Below, piece after piece: positions 1-8,123 of a DNA stretch of 64,000 bases (positions are counted from its first letter, which is position 1; every line of letters starts with the position of its first letter). Made by a program: the position numbers and the translations under genes. The DNA is from Nonomuraea sp. PA05 (lineage in GTDB: Bacteria; Actinomycetota; Actinomycetes; Streptosporangiales; Streptosporangiaceae). The notes below the pieces were generated by a model, which was not told the origin of the DNA, did no database searches, and worked only from the letters and a program-made list of their open reading frames with translations. The stretch is from assembly GCF_008086045.1 (NCBI RefSeq), contig NZ_VSEY01000036.1, positions 62,001-126,000 on the forward strand. Reading direction: 5' to 3'.

Positions 1-270
1 CAGCGCGCTCACCGCGTTGCCGGCCGCGAAGACCGCCATCAGGGTGAGCATGAGGCCCTTGCGCGGCAGCCGTACGGTGAGCATCGCCACCAGCGGCCCG
101 GCGATCACCGTGCCGATCGCGTAGGCCGTCACCGCCTGCCCGGCGACGGCGACGGAGACCCCCAGATCGGACCCGATCTGCGGCAGCAGCCCGGCGACCA
201 GGAACTCGGCGGTGCCGACGACGAAGACGCTCACGCACAGCGCGGCGATCGCCGGAGATGATCGTTGCAT
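1..270 (-). CDS. MFS drug-efflux-type permease, N-terminal part (runs off window)
   Basis: The minus strand from an ATG at 270 reads MQRSSPAIAALCVSVFVVGT, followed by hydrophobic segments and a PLVAMLTVRLPRKGLM loop. This is the start of a 12-TM major facilitator of the DHA1 (AraJ-like) type. Roughly the first 90 residues (about three membrane spans) lie in the window and the rest is beyond base 1. It is divergent from the MerR gene at 321, and the promoter between them reads leftward into this gene, so it is probably the MerR target. The exported substrate cannot be judged. Confidence 0.8.
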   Translation of the reverse strand, partial: MQRSSPAIAALCVSVFVVGTAEFLVAGLLPQIGSDLGVSVAVAGQAVTAYAIGTVIAGPLVAMLTVRLPRKGLMLTLMAVFAAGNAVSAL

Positions 271-278
271 GCGGTGGA

Positions 279-309
279 GGTTAAGCTCTGACATCCATGT
301 CAGAGTCAA
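279..309 (-). promoter_or_regulatory. MerR-type promoter/operator with 19-bp spacer
   Basis: An inverted repeat CTCTGACAT-cc-ATGTCAGAG lies at 286-305. On the minus strand it sits between TTGACT (-35, 309-304) and TTAACC (-10-like, 284-279), separated by exactly 19 bp. The over-long spacer with a central dyad is the hallmark of MerR-activated promoters, where the regulator twists the DNA to realign the boxes. It points into the MFS gene and overlaps the far-upstream ATG of the merR gene. Dyad and spacing are seen; regulation is inferred from the family. Confidence 0.7.
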
Positions 310-320
310 CTGGAGGAAGC

Positions 321-707
321 GTGCGGATCGGGGAGTTGTCGCGGCGCACCGGGGTGCACGAACGGCTGCTGCGGTACTACGAGAAGCAGGGGCTGCTGTG
401 GCCGGAGCGGGCGGCCAGCGGCTACCGCTACTACCAGGAGTCGGACATCGACACCGTCATGCGCATCCGCCGCCTGCTGTCGGCCGGGCTCAACACTGAG
501 ACCATCGCGCAGGTGCTGCCCTGTGTCCGCGTCAAGGCGGGCAACCTCGTGCCGGTCTGCCCGGAGATCGTCGACGACCTGCGGCAGCAGCGGGAACGCA
601 TCTCCCGCGCCATCGGCGAGCTGGTGGCCTCGCGCGAACTGCTCGACGCCGTCATCGCCGCCGCGCCCCGCGCGCTCTCGCCCGGCCTCGCTCAGAGCCC
701 CGCATGA
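321..707 (+). CDS. MerR-family transcriptional regulator
   Basis: This is about 128 residues starting VRIGELSRRTGV, the typical MerR winged-helix start, followed by LLRYYEKQGLL. The C-terminal part is helical (dimerisation) with one Cys pair (LPCVRV and VPVCPE) that might sense a ligand. I chose the GTG at 321 because GGAGG at 312-316 precedes it. The in-frame ATG at 297 lies inside the operator dyad and would have no ribosome site. Its stop overlaps the next start (ATGA, 704-707). Likely an activator of the divergent MFS exporter; the inducer is unknown. Confidence 0.82.
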   Translation: MRIGELSRRTGVHERLLRYYEKQGLLWPERAASGYRYYQESDIDTVMRIRRLLSAGLNTETIAQVLPCVRVKAGNLVPVCPEIVDDLRQQRERISRAIGELVASRELLDAVIAAAPRALSPGLAQSPA

Positions 708-1138
708 GTGCGCAGACGGCGAAGCTCACCTCGCGTTGCCGGGCCTGCGGAGGCACCCTGATCCGGCAGGTCAACCAGTTCGTCGACGACGCCGGCCGGC
801 TGTGCTGGGACACCGGGTTCAGCTGCGAGTCGTGCGGTGACGGTGGCTGCGAGGATTTCGGCTCGGGCGAGACACCCGGCTACATCCGCGACGCCCTGCT
901 GGCGGAACACGGGCCGAGCCGGTTGCGGCTGGCCGGCCCCGTGGCCGGTATGGTCCCGGTTCTGAAGGTGCTGCGAGAGGAACTGCGGGTGTCGCTTCCC
1001 CAGGCTCGCGAGCTGGCCGGAGAGCTGGCCGGCCCCGGGCTGACGGGGACGTCGGCGGAGATGGAGTATCTCAACCTGCGGCTCCGGCGGCGGGGCATCG
1101 CGGCCGAGGTCCGCTCAGACGGGCCGGAGGGAGGATGA
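704..1138 (+). CDS. Small zinc-ribbon protein with L7/L12-C-terminal-like segment
   Basis: The 144-residue protein has two CxxC pairs near the start (CRACGG at about 12 and CESCGD at about 41), which suggests a bound zinc. The second half reads VPVLKVLREEL...LPQARELAGEL. This resembles the ribosomal L7/L12 C-terminal fold (KVVRE...GLKEAKDLV) that also occurs in free-standing small proteins. It overlaps the merR stop by 4 bp, so it is translationally coupled to the regulator. Function is not known; a role as a small regulator or ribosome-associated protein would be a guess. Confidence 0.6.
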   Translation: MSAQTAKLTSRCRACGGTLIRQVNQFVDDAGRLCWDTGFSCESCGDGGCEDFGSGETPGYIRDALLAEHGPSRLRLAGPVAGMVPVLKVLREELRVSLPQARELAGELAGPGLTGTSAEMEYLNLRLRRRGIAAEVRSDGPEGG

Positions 1139-1151
1139 GCGTACGCCTGTG

Positions 1152-1200
1152 CCCGGTCACGAGGGGCCCGGTCACGAGGGGCCCGGTCACGAGGGGCCCG
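1152..1200. repeat. Three tandem 15-bp repeats
   Basis: CCCGGTCACGAGGGG occurs three times head to tail (1152-1166, 1167-1181, 1182-1196), followed by a partial unit. It fills the gap between the small zinc-ribbon gene and the convergent quinone reductase gene. GGGGCCC junctions allow weak hairpins, so it could act as a shared transcription end, but no U-tract follows. Confidence 0.85.
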
Positions 1201-1201
1201 C

Positions 1202-2179
1202 TCAGACCGCGACGACGATCTTCTTCCCGGCGTGCAGCCCCTTCTCCAGGTGGCGGTGCGCCTCGGCGACGTCGTCGAGGGCGAACACCTGGTGGATCGC
1301 GGGCCGCAGCGCACCGAGCCGCACCCCCGCGTTCAGGAACGCCGCCATGCGCCGCACCACGACGGGGTCGAGGGTGTGCTCGAAGCTCCGGTAGCTGAGG
1401 ATCGTGACCGCCGCGTCCACCGGGGACGGGGTGGGCCCGGGGTCCAGGAAGCCTGCGGCGAGCAGCGTCCCGCCGGGCCGGGCCGCTTTCACCAGCTCCC
1501 CCTGGCCGGGGCCGGTGACCAGGTCGAGGACGATGTCGGCCCCCGCCCCGCCGGTGAGGGAACGGACGGCGCCGGCGACGTCCGAGGTGGCGACGACCGC
1601 GGCGGCGCCGGCGGCGAGCAGGTCGTCGCGCCGCGCGGTGTGCCGGGTGACGGCGATGGGCACGGCGCCGATCTGGTTGGCGACCTGCATCGCCGCCCGT
1701 CCGACCCCGCCGGACGCCGCGGTGATGAGGACGTGGTCGCCCGGCCGCATTCCCGCCTTCTCCACGAGCGCGCCGTAGGCGGTGGAGAACGCGACCCAGA
1801 CCGCCGCCGCCTCCGGCACCGAGAGCCCGGCAGGACGGGGGATGACCTGGCTCGCGGGCAGCGTGGTGTGTTCGGCGTAGCTGCCCCTGGCGCTCGCGTC
1901 CGGGATGGCCGCGAGGATGACCGGATCGCCGACGCTCAGCCCGACGACCCCGGAGCCCAGCGCGTCCACCACGCCGGTTCCCTCGCAGCCGAGGCGAGCG
2001 TGCGGCAGCGGGACGGGCGCCGGCGAGTTGCCGGAACGCATCATCTGGTCGAGCGGGTTCACCGCGAACGCCTCGATCCTGACCCGTACCTCCCCGGCGC
2101 CCGGCTCGGCGACCGGCTCCTCGACGACGCGCATGACCTCCGGCCCGCCGAACTCGTCGAACACGACGACTCTTGACAT
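1202..2179 (-). CDS. NADPH:quinone reductase-like MDR oxidoreductase
   Basis: The 325-residue protein has an N-terminal GroES-like domain (VVFDEFGGPEVMRVVEEP) and a nucleotide-binding domain with ITAASGGVGRAAMQVANQ as the dinucleotide loop (about 145-165). The cysteine/histidine set of zinc alcohol dehydrogenases is absent, so it belongs to the zinc-free quinone reductase branch of the MDR superfamily and probably reduces quinones or enones with NADPH. The ATG at 2179 has AAGGAG upstream. It diverges from an HxlR regulator, a common pairing for electrophile or redox stress response. Confidence 0.85.
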   Translation of the reverse strand: MSRVVVFDEFGGPEVMRVVEEPVAEPGAGEVRVRIEAFAVNPLDQMMRSGNSPAPVPLPHARLGCEGTGVVDALGSGVVGLSVGDPVILAAIPDASARGSYAEHTTLPASQVIPRPAGLSVPEAAAVWVAFSTAYGALVEKAGMRPGDHVLITAASGGVGRAAMQVANQIGAVPIAVTRHTARRDDLLAAGAAAVVATSDVAGAVRSLTGGAGADIVLDLVTGPGQGELVKAARPGGTLLAAGFLDPGPTPSPVDAAVTILSYRSFEHTLDPVVVRRMAAFLNAGVRLGALRPAIHQVFALDDVAEAHRHLEKGLHAGKKIVVAV

Positions 2180-2237
2180 GGTGACTCCTTCGCATCGCTG
2201 CTGGTTACGTGCTCACAGAAGACGTTACGGAGCCGGC

Positions 2238-2254
2238 GGTTACCTCCTGGTACC
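2238..2254. promoter_or_regulatory. Possible HxlR operator
   Basis: GGTTACCTCCTGGTACC is an imperfect dyad (arms GGTTACC and GGTACC) in the 85-bp gap between the divergent quinone reductase and HxlR genes. It lies just upstream of the HxlR ATG. HxlR proteins usually bind such short dyads between divergent genes. Weak evidence. Confidence 0.35.
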
Positions 2255-2264
2255 TTCGAATGTC

Positions 2265-2630
2265 ATGCAGAACGTCGCGGGACCGTCCTTCCTCTCCGAC
2301 TGCCCCACGCGGCTGGCGGTCGAGATCATCTCCGACAAGTGGTCCGTGCTCGTGCTCTTCGGGCTCAGTCAGCAGCCCCGCAGGCACGGTGAGCTCGCCG
2401 CCCTCATCGGCGGCGTCTCACGCAAGGTCCTCACCCAGACGCTGCGCAGGCTCCAGGAGTACGGCCTGGTCGAACGCCGCGAGGAGGCGCCGCGGCAGGT
2501 CGAGTACAGCCTCACCGACCTGGGCCGGACCCTCGTCGAGCCCATCGAGGTCCTGACGGCCTGGGCCAGGGACCACGGCGAGGCCATCGTCGACTTCCAG
2601 GAGGCGGCCGCCGCCGCGCGGCACAACTGA
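2265..2630 (+). CDS. HxlR-family transcriptional regulator
   Basis: The 121-residue winged-helix protein has the family pattern: CPTRLAVEIISDKWSVLVLF near the start (conserved Cys at about 12), then RHGELAALIGGVSRKVLTQT (recognition helix) and VEYSLTDLGRTL (wing). The cysteine beside the first helix is a redox or electrophile sensor in several relatives. The ATG at 2265 was chosen because the homologous region begins within ten residues of it. It is probably a repressor of the divergent quinone reductase. Confidence 0.85.
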   Translation: MQNVAGPSFLSDCPTRLAVEIISDKWSVLVLFGLSQQPRRHGELAALIGGVSRKVLTQTLRRLQEYGLVERREEAPRQVEYSLTDLGRTLVEPIEVLTAWARDHGEAIVDFQEAAAAARHN

Positions 2631-2716
2631 GCAGCACACCGTCACGTCGGTGAGGGTTCGCCTGTTCGTCAGGCGCGGTTGGTGATCCCGATCGGCGCCC
2701 GCGCCAGGCTCGGGGA

Positions 2717-3535
2717 ATGCTCGACCACGAGGCCGCGCCGATGCGCCTGACCGTTCTCGGCTGCCGGGCGGGGATGCCCTCGCACGGGGTGGCCAGCTCC
2801 GGCTACCTGGTCACCACCGGTGCGGCCAGGCTGCTGCTCGACTGCGGGCCCGGGGTCGCCACCGCGCTCAGCGGCGTCATCCCGCCGGGGAGCCTCAGCG
2901 GCGTCGTCATCAGCCATCTGCACATCGACCACTGCTACGACCTGCTGCCGCTGGGCCGCAGGATCCTGTCCGACCAGCTCACCGACCCGTTCGCGGCGCA
3001 CGACGTGGACGCGCTGCGCCCGGCGATCCCCCTCTACGTGCCCGCCGGCGGCCGGGACCTGCTGCTCGGGCTGGCGGCCCTGTTCCCGCTGTCGACCGCG
3101 CCGATCCTGGACCGGGTCTTCGAGCTGGCCCTGGACGTGCGGGAGTACCGGCCCGGCGAGGAGTTCGAGCTGGGCGACTGCCTGGTCACCATGCACGCCC
3201 TGCGCCACGCGCTGCCCAACTGCGGCGCCCGCGTCCAGGGGCCCGCCGCGACGCTGGCCTACACCGGCGACACCGGGGTGACCGACGCCCTGCACACCCT
3301 GGCGGCGGACGTGGACCTGCTGCTGGCCGAGGCCACCCTGGACGACACCGACCGCTCCCGGCACGGCCACCTCAGCGCCGCCGACGCCGCCCGCGCCGCG
3401 CAGAAGGCCAACGCCGCTCAGCTCATGCTCACCCACCTGCCCGGCGGCGACGCCACGCGCAAGGCGCAGGCCGAGCCGCACTTCGACGGCCCGGTCCACG
3501 TGGCCGCCCCGGGGCTGGTGCACGATCTCGTCTGA
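2717..3535 (+). CDS. MBL-fold metallo-hydrolase (RNase Z-like branch)
   Basis: The 272-residue protein carries the metallo-beta-lactamase signature SHLHIDHCYDLLPL (HxHxDH, about 70), a later GARVQG...YTGDTGV segment and a final LTHLPGG. The fold and order resemble RNase Z/arylsulfatase-type hydrolases that use two zinc ions. The substrate cannot be inferred. The ATG at 2717 has only a weak ribosome site; an in-frame ATG at 2741 (MRLTVLGC) is an equally good start by homology. It stands alone, convergent with the LtrA-like gene. Confidence 0.8.
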   Translation: MLDHEAAPMRLTVLGCRAGMPSHGVASSGYLVTTGAARLLLDCGPGVATALSGVIPPGSLSGVVISHLHIDHCYDLLPLGRRILSDQLTDPFAAHDVDALRPAIPLYVPAGGRDLLLGLAALFPLSTAPILDRVFELALDVREYRPGEEFELGDCLVTMHALRHALPNCGARVQGPAATLAYTGDTGVTDALHTLAADVDLLLAEATLDDTDRSRHGHLSAADAARAAQKANAAQLMLTHLPGGDATRKAQAEPHFDGPVHVAAPGLVHDLV

Positions 3536-3547
3536 ATGGGACGGCCG

Positions 3548-4789
3548 TCAGCCCTCCCGCAGCACCTCGGCGAGGTGCCGGTGCCCCACCGTCTCGAACC
3601 CGACCACCGTCACGGCGGGCGCGAACATCAGCACCACCAGGCACCACGCCATGCTCACGCCCAGCCCGGCCAGCACCACCGCGAGCACCAGCACGCCCAC
3701 GGTGCCCGCCAGGAGCAGCAGGTGGAACGGGTCCCGATGCCGCATGAAGATCAGATAGAGGGCGTACAGCGCCAGAACGTAGAGCGACACGGGCACCGCG
3801 ACCGTCAGCACCGTGGCGGTGCTGCCCAGAACGGCGGCTCCCTCCAGGAAGTACGCCGCCACGTGCAGCCCCGCTCCGGTGGCGGCGATGGAGCCGAACA
3901 GCAGGACGTGCCCGACGCCCCACCCGTACGCCCGCTCCCGGTGCCGCTCCAGCATCTCGGCCCACGGGATGGCGAAGTACGTCCACCAGATGCCGAACGT
4001 CAGCCCGATGCCGGCCACGGCGAGCAGCGCGGCGTCCACGGTCCAGCGGTGCTCGGTGTGCACGAGCGCGTTGAGCGCCGCGACCGTGCCGAACACCCCC
4101 TCGCCCAGCGTGATCAGCACCAGCAGGCCGTGCCGCTCCGCGATGTGCCGCACGTGCCACGGCGTGGCGCCGCGCCGCTCCGCCAGTACGGGACCGGCCA
4201 CCTCGACGGCGAACAACGCGACGCAGCACGGCAGCAGCCACGGCACCGGCAGCGCCAGCAGGGCCAGCACCACCCACCCGGCCTGCGCGGCGCCGATCGT
4301 CCACACGTACTTGCGCGCCGCGGGCGCGTGCGCCGGATCGTGCCGGGCCGCCATCACCCACAGGAAGATCATGGACGTGCGCATCACGACGTACCCGAAC
4401 ACCATCACCCGGTTGTCCATGGTCGTCCCCCGGTCGAGGGAGGAGAACATGTCCTCGATGCCGAGCGTCAGCACGATCACGCCGACCATCTGCACCATGG
4501 TGGCGATCCTGAACACCCAGTCGTCGTTGTCGTAGGCCGAGGCGAACCAGGAGTAGTTCATCCAGCACCAGGCGACCGCCCCGACCGCGAAGAGGAAGCC
4601 GCCGGCCGCCGTGCCGAGGTGGCCCTCCGCCAGGTAGTGCGCCAGCTCGTTCGCGGCGGTCCCGAACGCGACCACGAAGGTCAGGTCGAACAGCAGCTCC
4701 AGCGGGGTCGCGGCGCGGTGCGCCTGCCCGGGGTCGCGGCCCGACAGCGGCCGGTGCCGGTGGTTCCTGCGGTGGCCGGTCTCAGCCAT
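3548..4789 (-). CDS. Low-temperature-requirement A (LtrA) family membrane protein
   Basis: The 413-residue protein has about ten or more hydrophobic spans. It has the family opening TPLELLFDLTFVVAFGTAA and later HIAERHGLLVLITLGEGVFG, both diagnostic of LtrA/DUF-type actinobacterial membrane proteins. The family's biochemical function is unknown; the name comes from a Listeria cold-growth mutant. The ATG at 4789 (MAETGHRR) is preceded by GGAG with normal spacing, so I prefer it over upstream starts. Single gene. Confidence 0.82.
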   Translation of the reverse strand: MAETGHRRNHRHRPLSGRDPGQAHRAATPLELLFDLTFVVAFGTAANELAHYLAEGHLGTAAGGFLFAVGAVAWCWMNYSWFASAYDNDDWVFRIATMVQMVGVIVLTLGIEDMFSSLDRGTTMDNRVMVFGYVVMRTSMIFLWVMAARHDPAHAPAARKYVWTIGAAQAGWVVLALLALPVPWLLPCCVALFAVEVAGPVLAERRGATPWHVRHIAERHGLLVLITLGEGVFGTVAALNALVHTEHRWTVDAALLAVAGIGLTFGIWWTYFAIPWAEMLERHRERAYGWGVGHVLLFGSIAATGAGLHVAAYFLEGAAVLGSTATVLTVAVPVSLYVLALYALYLIFMRHRDPFHLLLLAGTVGVLVLAVVLAGLGVSMAWCLVVLMFAPAVTVVGFETVGHRHLAEVLREG

Positions 4790-5157
4790 GACGCTCCAGG
4801 GGGGACGGAGAACTCCCGCACATCCTCGCATCGCCGTTTCGCCCTGAGGAAGGCCGGTCGGCGGTGATCACACCGCACGCCCCGCGAGCTCCGGGGCTCC
4901 GGCGGCCGCGTAGTGCCGGATCAGCCGGTCGCAGATCGCCGTCCAGGTGCGGCCCGTCCGGCCATGCGGCGGCGGAGCGCCGCTGGTTCCCGCGCAACAA
5001 CGGATCTCGGGGGTGGCGTTGCTGGGGGCGTTCACGTACGCGGTGATACTGAAGCGGGTGGAGCCGATCGGCCTGCCTGTGGGGGAGCGCCCGGAAGGGT
5101 CCCGTCCCGGGCTATCCTGAGGCCGCCCGATGATCATCGCTCGATGGGGAGAGGGAC
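4790..5157. other. 368-bp gap with possible decayed coding remnants
   Basis: No intact gene is present. On the minus strand 4868-4970 reads a GC3-rich stretch RTWTAICDRLIRHYAAAG ending in a stop. On the plus strand about 5015-5120 reads VALLGAFTYAVILKRVEPIG ending in TGA. Both look like tails of lost genes, but neither is assignable to a family. The LacI-family gene's own promoter must lie in the last part of this gap. Confidence 0.3.
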
Positions 5158-6189
5158 ATGCGGGAGGAGCGGGAGCGGCCCGGCGCGCGCCGGGTCCGGA
5201 TGATCGACGTGGCCGACTCGCTGGGCCTGTCCCGGGCCACCGTCTCGCTGGTGATGCGCAACAGCCCGCTGGTGTCGGCGGCGACCAGGCAGGCCGTCCT
5301 GGCCGAGGCCGAGCGGCTCGGCTACATCTACAACCAGGCGGCGGCGAACCTGCGGACCCAGCGCAACGACCTGGTCGGCCTGGTGATGCCGGACGTGATC
5401 AACCCGTTCGTCGGCGAGGTGTCGCTGGGCGTGCAGGAGGTGCTCGGCGAGGTCGGCTTCTTCGTCATGATCGCGAACATGGTCGACGACCTGGACCTCC
5501 AGGAGCAGATCCTGCGCTCGCTGGTGGAGCACCGGGCGGCGGGCGTGGTGACCATCCCGGCGCTGACCTCGAAGGCGGAGCACCTGGCCGGCATCAGCCG
5601 CAGCGGCCTGCCGACGGTTCTGCTGCTGCGCCACATCGAGGGCGTGGACCTGCCGTTCGTCGGCACGGACGAGGCGGCCATCGGCCGGCTCGGCGCGGAG
5701 CACCTGCTCGCCGTGCACGGTTGCCGGCGGGTCGCCTACTTCGGCGGGGACACGCTGGCGTCGCCGCGCGTCGGCAGGATGGACAGCTTCCGCCGGGCGG
5801 TCGCCGAGGCGGGCGCGGGCTGGGACGAGTCGTGGTCGCAGCCGCTGGAGCCGAGCGCGGAGGCCGCCTGCCGCAGGGCCGCGGAGCTGCTGGCCGCCGG
5901 GCCCGCGCCCGACGGCGTGCTGTGCCACAGCGACAACGTCGCCTACGGCCTGGCCAGGGCGCTGCGGCTGGGGGAGCGGGACGCGGTGCCGTGCGCGGTG
6001 CTGGGCATCGACGACCTGCGCCAGTCGGCGATGTGGAACCCGCCGATCAGCAGCATCGCGACGGACCCGGTCGAGCTGGGCCGGGTCTGCGGCCGGGTGC
6101 TGCTCGCGGAGATGGGCCTGAGGGTCGAGGGCAGCCCGGTTCCCCCGGCGCCCGAGGTGCACGCCCGCGCCTCCTGCGGCTGCCACTGA
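5158..6189 (+). CDS. LacI-family transcriptional regulator
   Basis: The 343-residue protein has a HTH (MIDVADSLGLSRATVSLVMR, 14-33), a hinge, and a periplasmic-binding-protein-like effector domain (LVGLVMPDVINPFVGEV onward). It ends in an odd CGCH. GGAGAGGG precedes the ATG at 5158. Immediately downstream lies a sugar ABC transporter and sulfatase operon with a perfect LacI-style palindrome over its promoter, so it most likely represses that operon until a sugar ligand binds. Confidence 0.9.
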   Translation: MREERERPGARRVRMIDVADSLGLSRATVSLVMRNSPLVSAATRQAVLAEAERLGYIYNQAAANLRTQRNDLVGLVMPDVINPFVGEVSLGVQEVLGEVGFFVMIANMVDDLDLQEQILRSLVEHRAAGVVTIPALTSKAEHLAGISRSGLPTVLLLRHIEGVDLPFVGTDEAAIGRLGAEHLLAVHGCRRVAYFGGDTLASPRVGRMDSFRRAVAEAGAGWDESWSQPLEPSAEAACRRAAELLAAGPAPDGVLCHSDNVAYGLARALRLGERDAVPCAVLGIDDLRQSAMWNPPISSIATDPVELGRVCGRVLLAEMGLRVEGSPVPPAPEVHARASCGCH

Positions 6190-6240
6190 CGCCTCCTAAC
6201 CCGCTTTACCTACATTCCATGTGGGTTTTATGCGGTATGG

Positions 6241-6270
6241 TTGACCCGCCGGGTTAGATCGATCTAAATT
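6241..6270 (+). promoter_or_regulatory. Promoter with LacI-type operator for the sulfatase/ABC operon
   Basis: TTGACC (6241-6246) and TAAATT (6265-6270) are spaced by 18 bp. Overlapping the spacer and the -10 box is the perfect 14-bp palindrome TTAGATCGATCTAA (6254-6267), with the central CG typical of LacI-family operators. A second, wider inverted repeat, CTAACCCG (6196-6203) and CGGGTTAG (6250-6257), could mark another regulator site or a loop. Position over the -10 box fits repression. Confidence 0.7.
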
Positions 6271-6318
6271 TGCCCGCACCGCGGTGGTGAAGCCTGTACG
6301 CGATAGGGAAGGCCTCGG

Positions 6319-7224
6319 ATGTCCACAGTTGTCCGCTCCTGGCGCCGGCGCGAGGACGGCGTCGCCCGCCTGATGCTGCTACCGGCCTTACTGCCGTACC
6401 TGGCCTTCGCGCTGCTGCCGATCGGCTGGTTGTTCTGGTTCAGCCTCCAGCGCTGGAACGGGTTCTCGCCCCCGCAGTTCACCGGGGCGGCCAACTACCA
6501 GCGGATGCTCGGCGACGGGCAGTGGTGGCTGGCCGTGCTGAACACGCTGAAGTTCGGATTCGGCCGGCTGATCATCGAGATCCCGCTGGCCCTGGCGCTG
6601 GCGTACGTGTTCTTCCGCGGGGTCCGCGGCGGCACCGTCTACCGGACGATCCTGTTCCTGCCGCACGTGCTGTCACCGGCCATCGTCGGCATCATCTTCG
6701 TCTTCCTGCTGCGGGAGACCGGCGGGCCGGTCAACCAGCTCCTCACCGGCTGGGGCCTGCTGGACGAGCCGATCCGCTTCCTCGGCGAGGCGGGCAACGC
6801 GCTGGGCAGCCTGATCGGGGTCGGGGTCTGGGCCCACCTGGGCATCAACCTGCTGCTCTTCTTCGCCGGCATGATGACGATCCCGAACGCGCTGCTGGAG
6901 AGCGCCGCCCTGGAGGGCGCCGGCCACTGGCAGACGCTGCGGCACATCGTGCTGCCCATGCTGGCACCCGTCACCCGCGTGGTGGTCCTCATCTCGATCA
7001 TCGGGACGCTGCGCAGCTTCGACCTGGTCAAGACGCTCACCGACGGCGGCCCCGCCGGGAGCACCGAGGTGATGTTCACCTACCTCTACCGGTTCTTCTT
7101 CGAGCCCGAGTCGGTGCCGCAGATCGGGTACGCCGCCGCGCTCGGCGTCACCGCGAGCGTGGTCGTCGGCATCATCTCCGTGGCCTACCTGCGGATCAAC
7201 CGGAGCGGGAGGACCCCGGCATGA
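6319..7224 (+). CDS. ABC sugar transporter permease (MalF/UgpA type)
   Basis: The 301-residue protein has six predicted membrane helices. The EAA-type cytoplasmic loop reads ESAALEGAGHWQTLRHIVLP (about 195-215), which contacts the ATPase. It opens the operon after the LacI promoter and overlaps the next permease by ATGA (7221-7224). No ATPase gene is present in this operon, so it probably shares a general sugar ATPase (MsiK-like) encoded elsewhere, as is common in actinobacteria. Confidence 0.9.
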   Translation: MSTVVRSWRRREDGVARLMLLPALLPYLAFALLPIGWLFWFSLQRWNGFSPPQFTGAANYQRMLGDGQWWLAVLNTLKFGFGRLIIEIPLALALAYVFFRGVRGGTVYRTILFLPHVLSPAIVGIIFVFLLRETGGPVNQLLTGWGLLDEPIRFLGEAGNALGSLIGVGVWAHLGINLLLFFAGMMTIPNALLESAALEGAGHWQTLRHIVLPMLAPVTRVVVLISIIGTLRSFDLVKTLTDGGPAGSTEVMFTYLYRFFFEPESVPQIGYAAALGVTASVVVGIISVAYLRINRSGRTPA

Positions 7225-8123
7225 GCGCACCCGCCATCACCGAGACCCGGACGGCCACGGCCTCCCGGCAGCGGCCGGTCCGGCGCCGCCTCCGCCCGGG
7301 AACCGTGCTGCTGCACGTGGTCCTGGCCGCCGCGGCCCTGATCATGCTCTCCCCGCTGGTGTTCGGCCTGTTCGCGGCCGTCTCGCCGCTGGAGCAGATC
7401 CTCAGCAGGAACGGCGGGATCCTGCCGCGCGTCTGGGAGTGGGGCAACTACGTGCAGGCCTGGACCACGGCCAGCTTCTCCCGCTACTTCGTCAACAGCG
7501 TCGTCGTCACCGCCCTGGTCGTGGTCCTGGACACCCTCGCCTCCAGCATGACCGGCTACGTGCTGGCCCGCAGACGGCTGCGCGGCCAGCGCCTGCTCGA
7601 AGGCCTGTACGTCGGCACCCTGTTCGTCGGCCTGACCACGGCCACGCTCTACCCGCAGTACATGATCGCCCAGGCGCTCGGCCTCGACAACCTGCTCGGC
7701 ATCGCGCTCGTCCAGCTCGCCGGCATCATGCTCGTGCACATCTTCCTGATCAAGGCGTTCGTGCTCGGCCTCGGCACCGAGATGGAGGACGCGGCCCGCG
7801 TCGACGGCTGCGGCCTGTTCGGCACGTACTGGCGCATCGCCTTCCCCCTGATGCGCCCGATCCTGGCCACCACCGTGATTCTCGGCTTCCAGGCCTCCTG
7901 GAACAACTACCAGGTGCCCCTCGTCTTCTCGCTGGCCGCGCCGGACCTGCGCACCCTCGTCGTGGGGGTGAGCGCCCTGCAGTACGACGCCGCCGAGGGG
8001 ATGACGCCGTACAACACGGTGCTGGCCGGCGCGAACATGGCGCTGGTGCCGATCGTGGTGATCTTCATCGTGCTGCAGCGGCACTTCGTCCGCGGCTGGA
8101 CGGACGGGTCGGTGAAGGGATGA
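7221..8123 (+). CDS. ABC sugar transporter permease (MalG/UgpE type)
   Basis: The 300-residue partner permease has a Lys/Arg-rich N-terminus, six TM segments, and an EAA loop MEDAARVDGCGLFGTYWRIA near 190. The C-terminal segment QRHFVRGWTDGSVKG is the standard MalG-family ending. It is coupled to the upstream permease and the downstream DUF624-like gene by 4-bp ATGA overlaps. It forms the channel heterodimer with the preceding permease. Confidence 0.9.
   Translation: MSAPAITETRTATASRQRPVRRRLRPGTVLLHVVLAAAALIMLSPLVFGLFAAVSPLEQILSRNGGILPRVWEWGNYVQAWTTASFSRYFVNSVVVTALVVVLDTLASSMTGYVLARRRLRGQRLLEGLYVGTLFVGLTTATLYPQYMIAQALGLDNLLGIALVQLAGIMLVHIFLIKAFVLGLGTEMEDAARVDGCGLFGTYWRIAFPLMRPILATTVILGFQASWNNYQVPLVFSLAAPDLRTLVVGVSALQYDAAEGMTPYNTVLAGANMALVPIVVIFIVLQRHFVRGWTDGSVKG

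Noticed and set aside
297..320. ATG at 297 as the MerR start
   Set aside because: It lies within the operator dyad without a ribosome site, while GTG 321 has GGAGG at the right distance.
1071..2195. Second long minus-strand frame over the quinone reductase gene
   Set aside because: Arg/Gly-rich shadow frame; the quinone reductase frame has clear motifs and a proper start.
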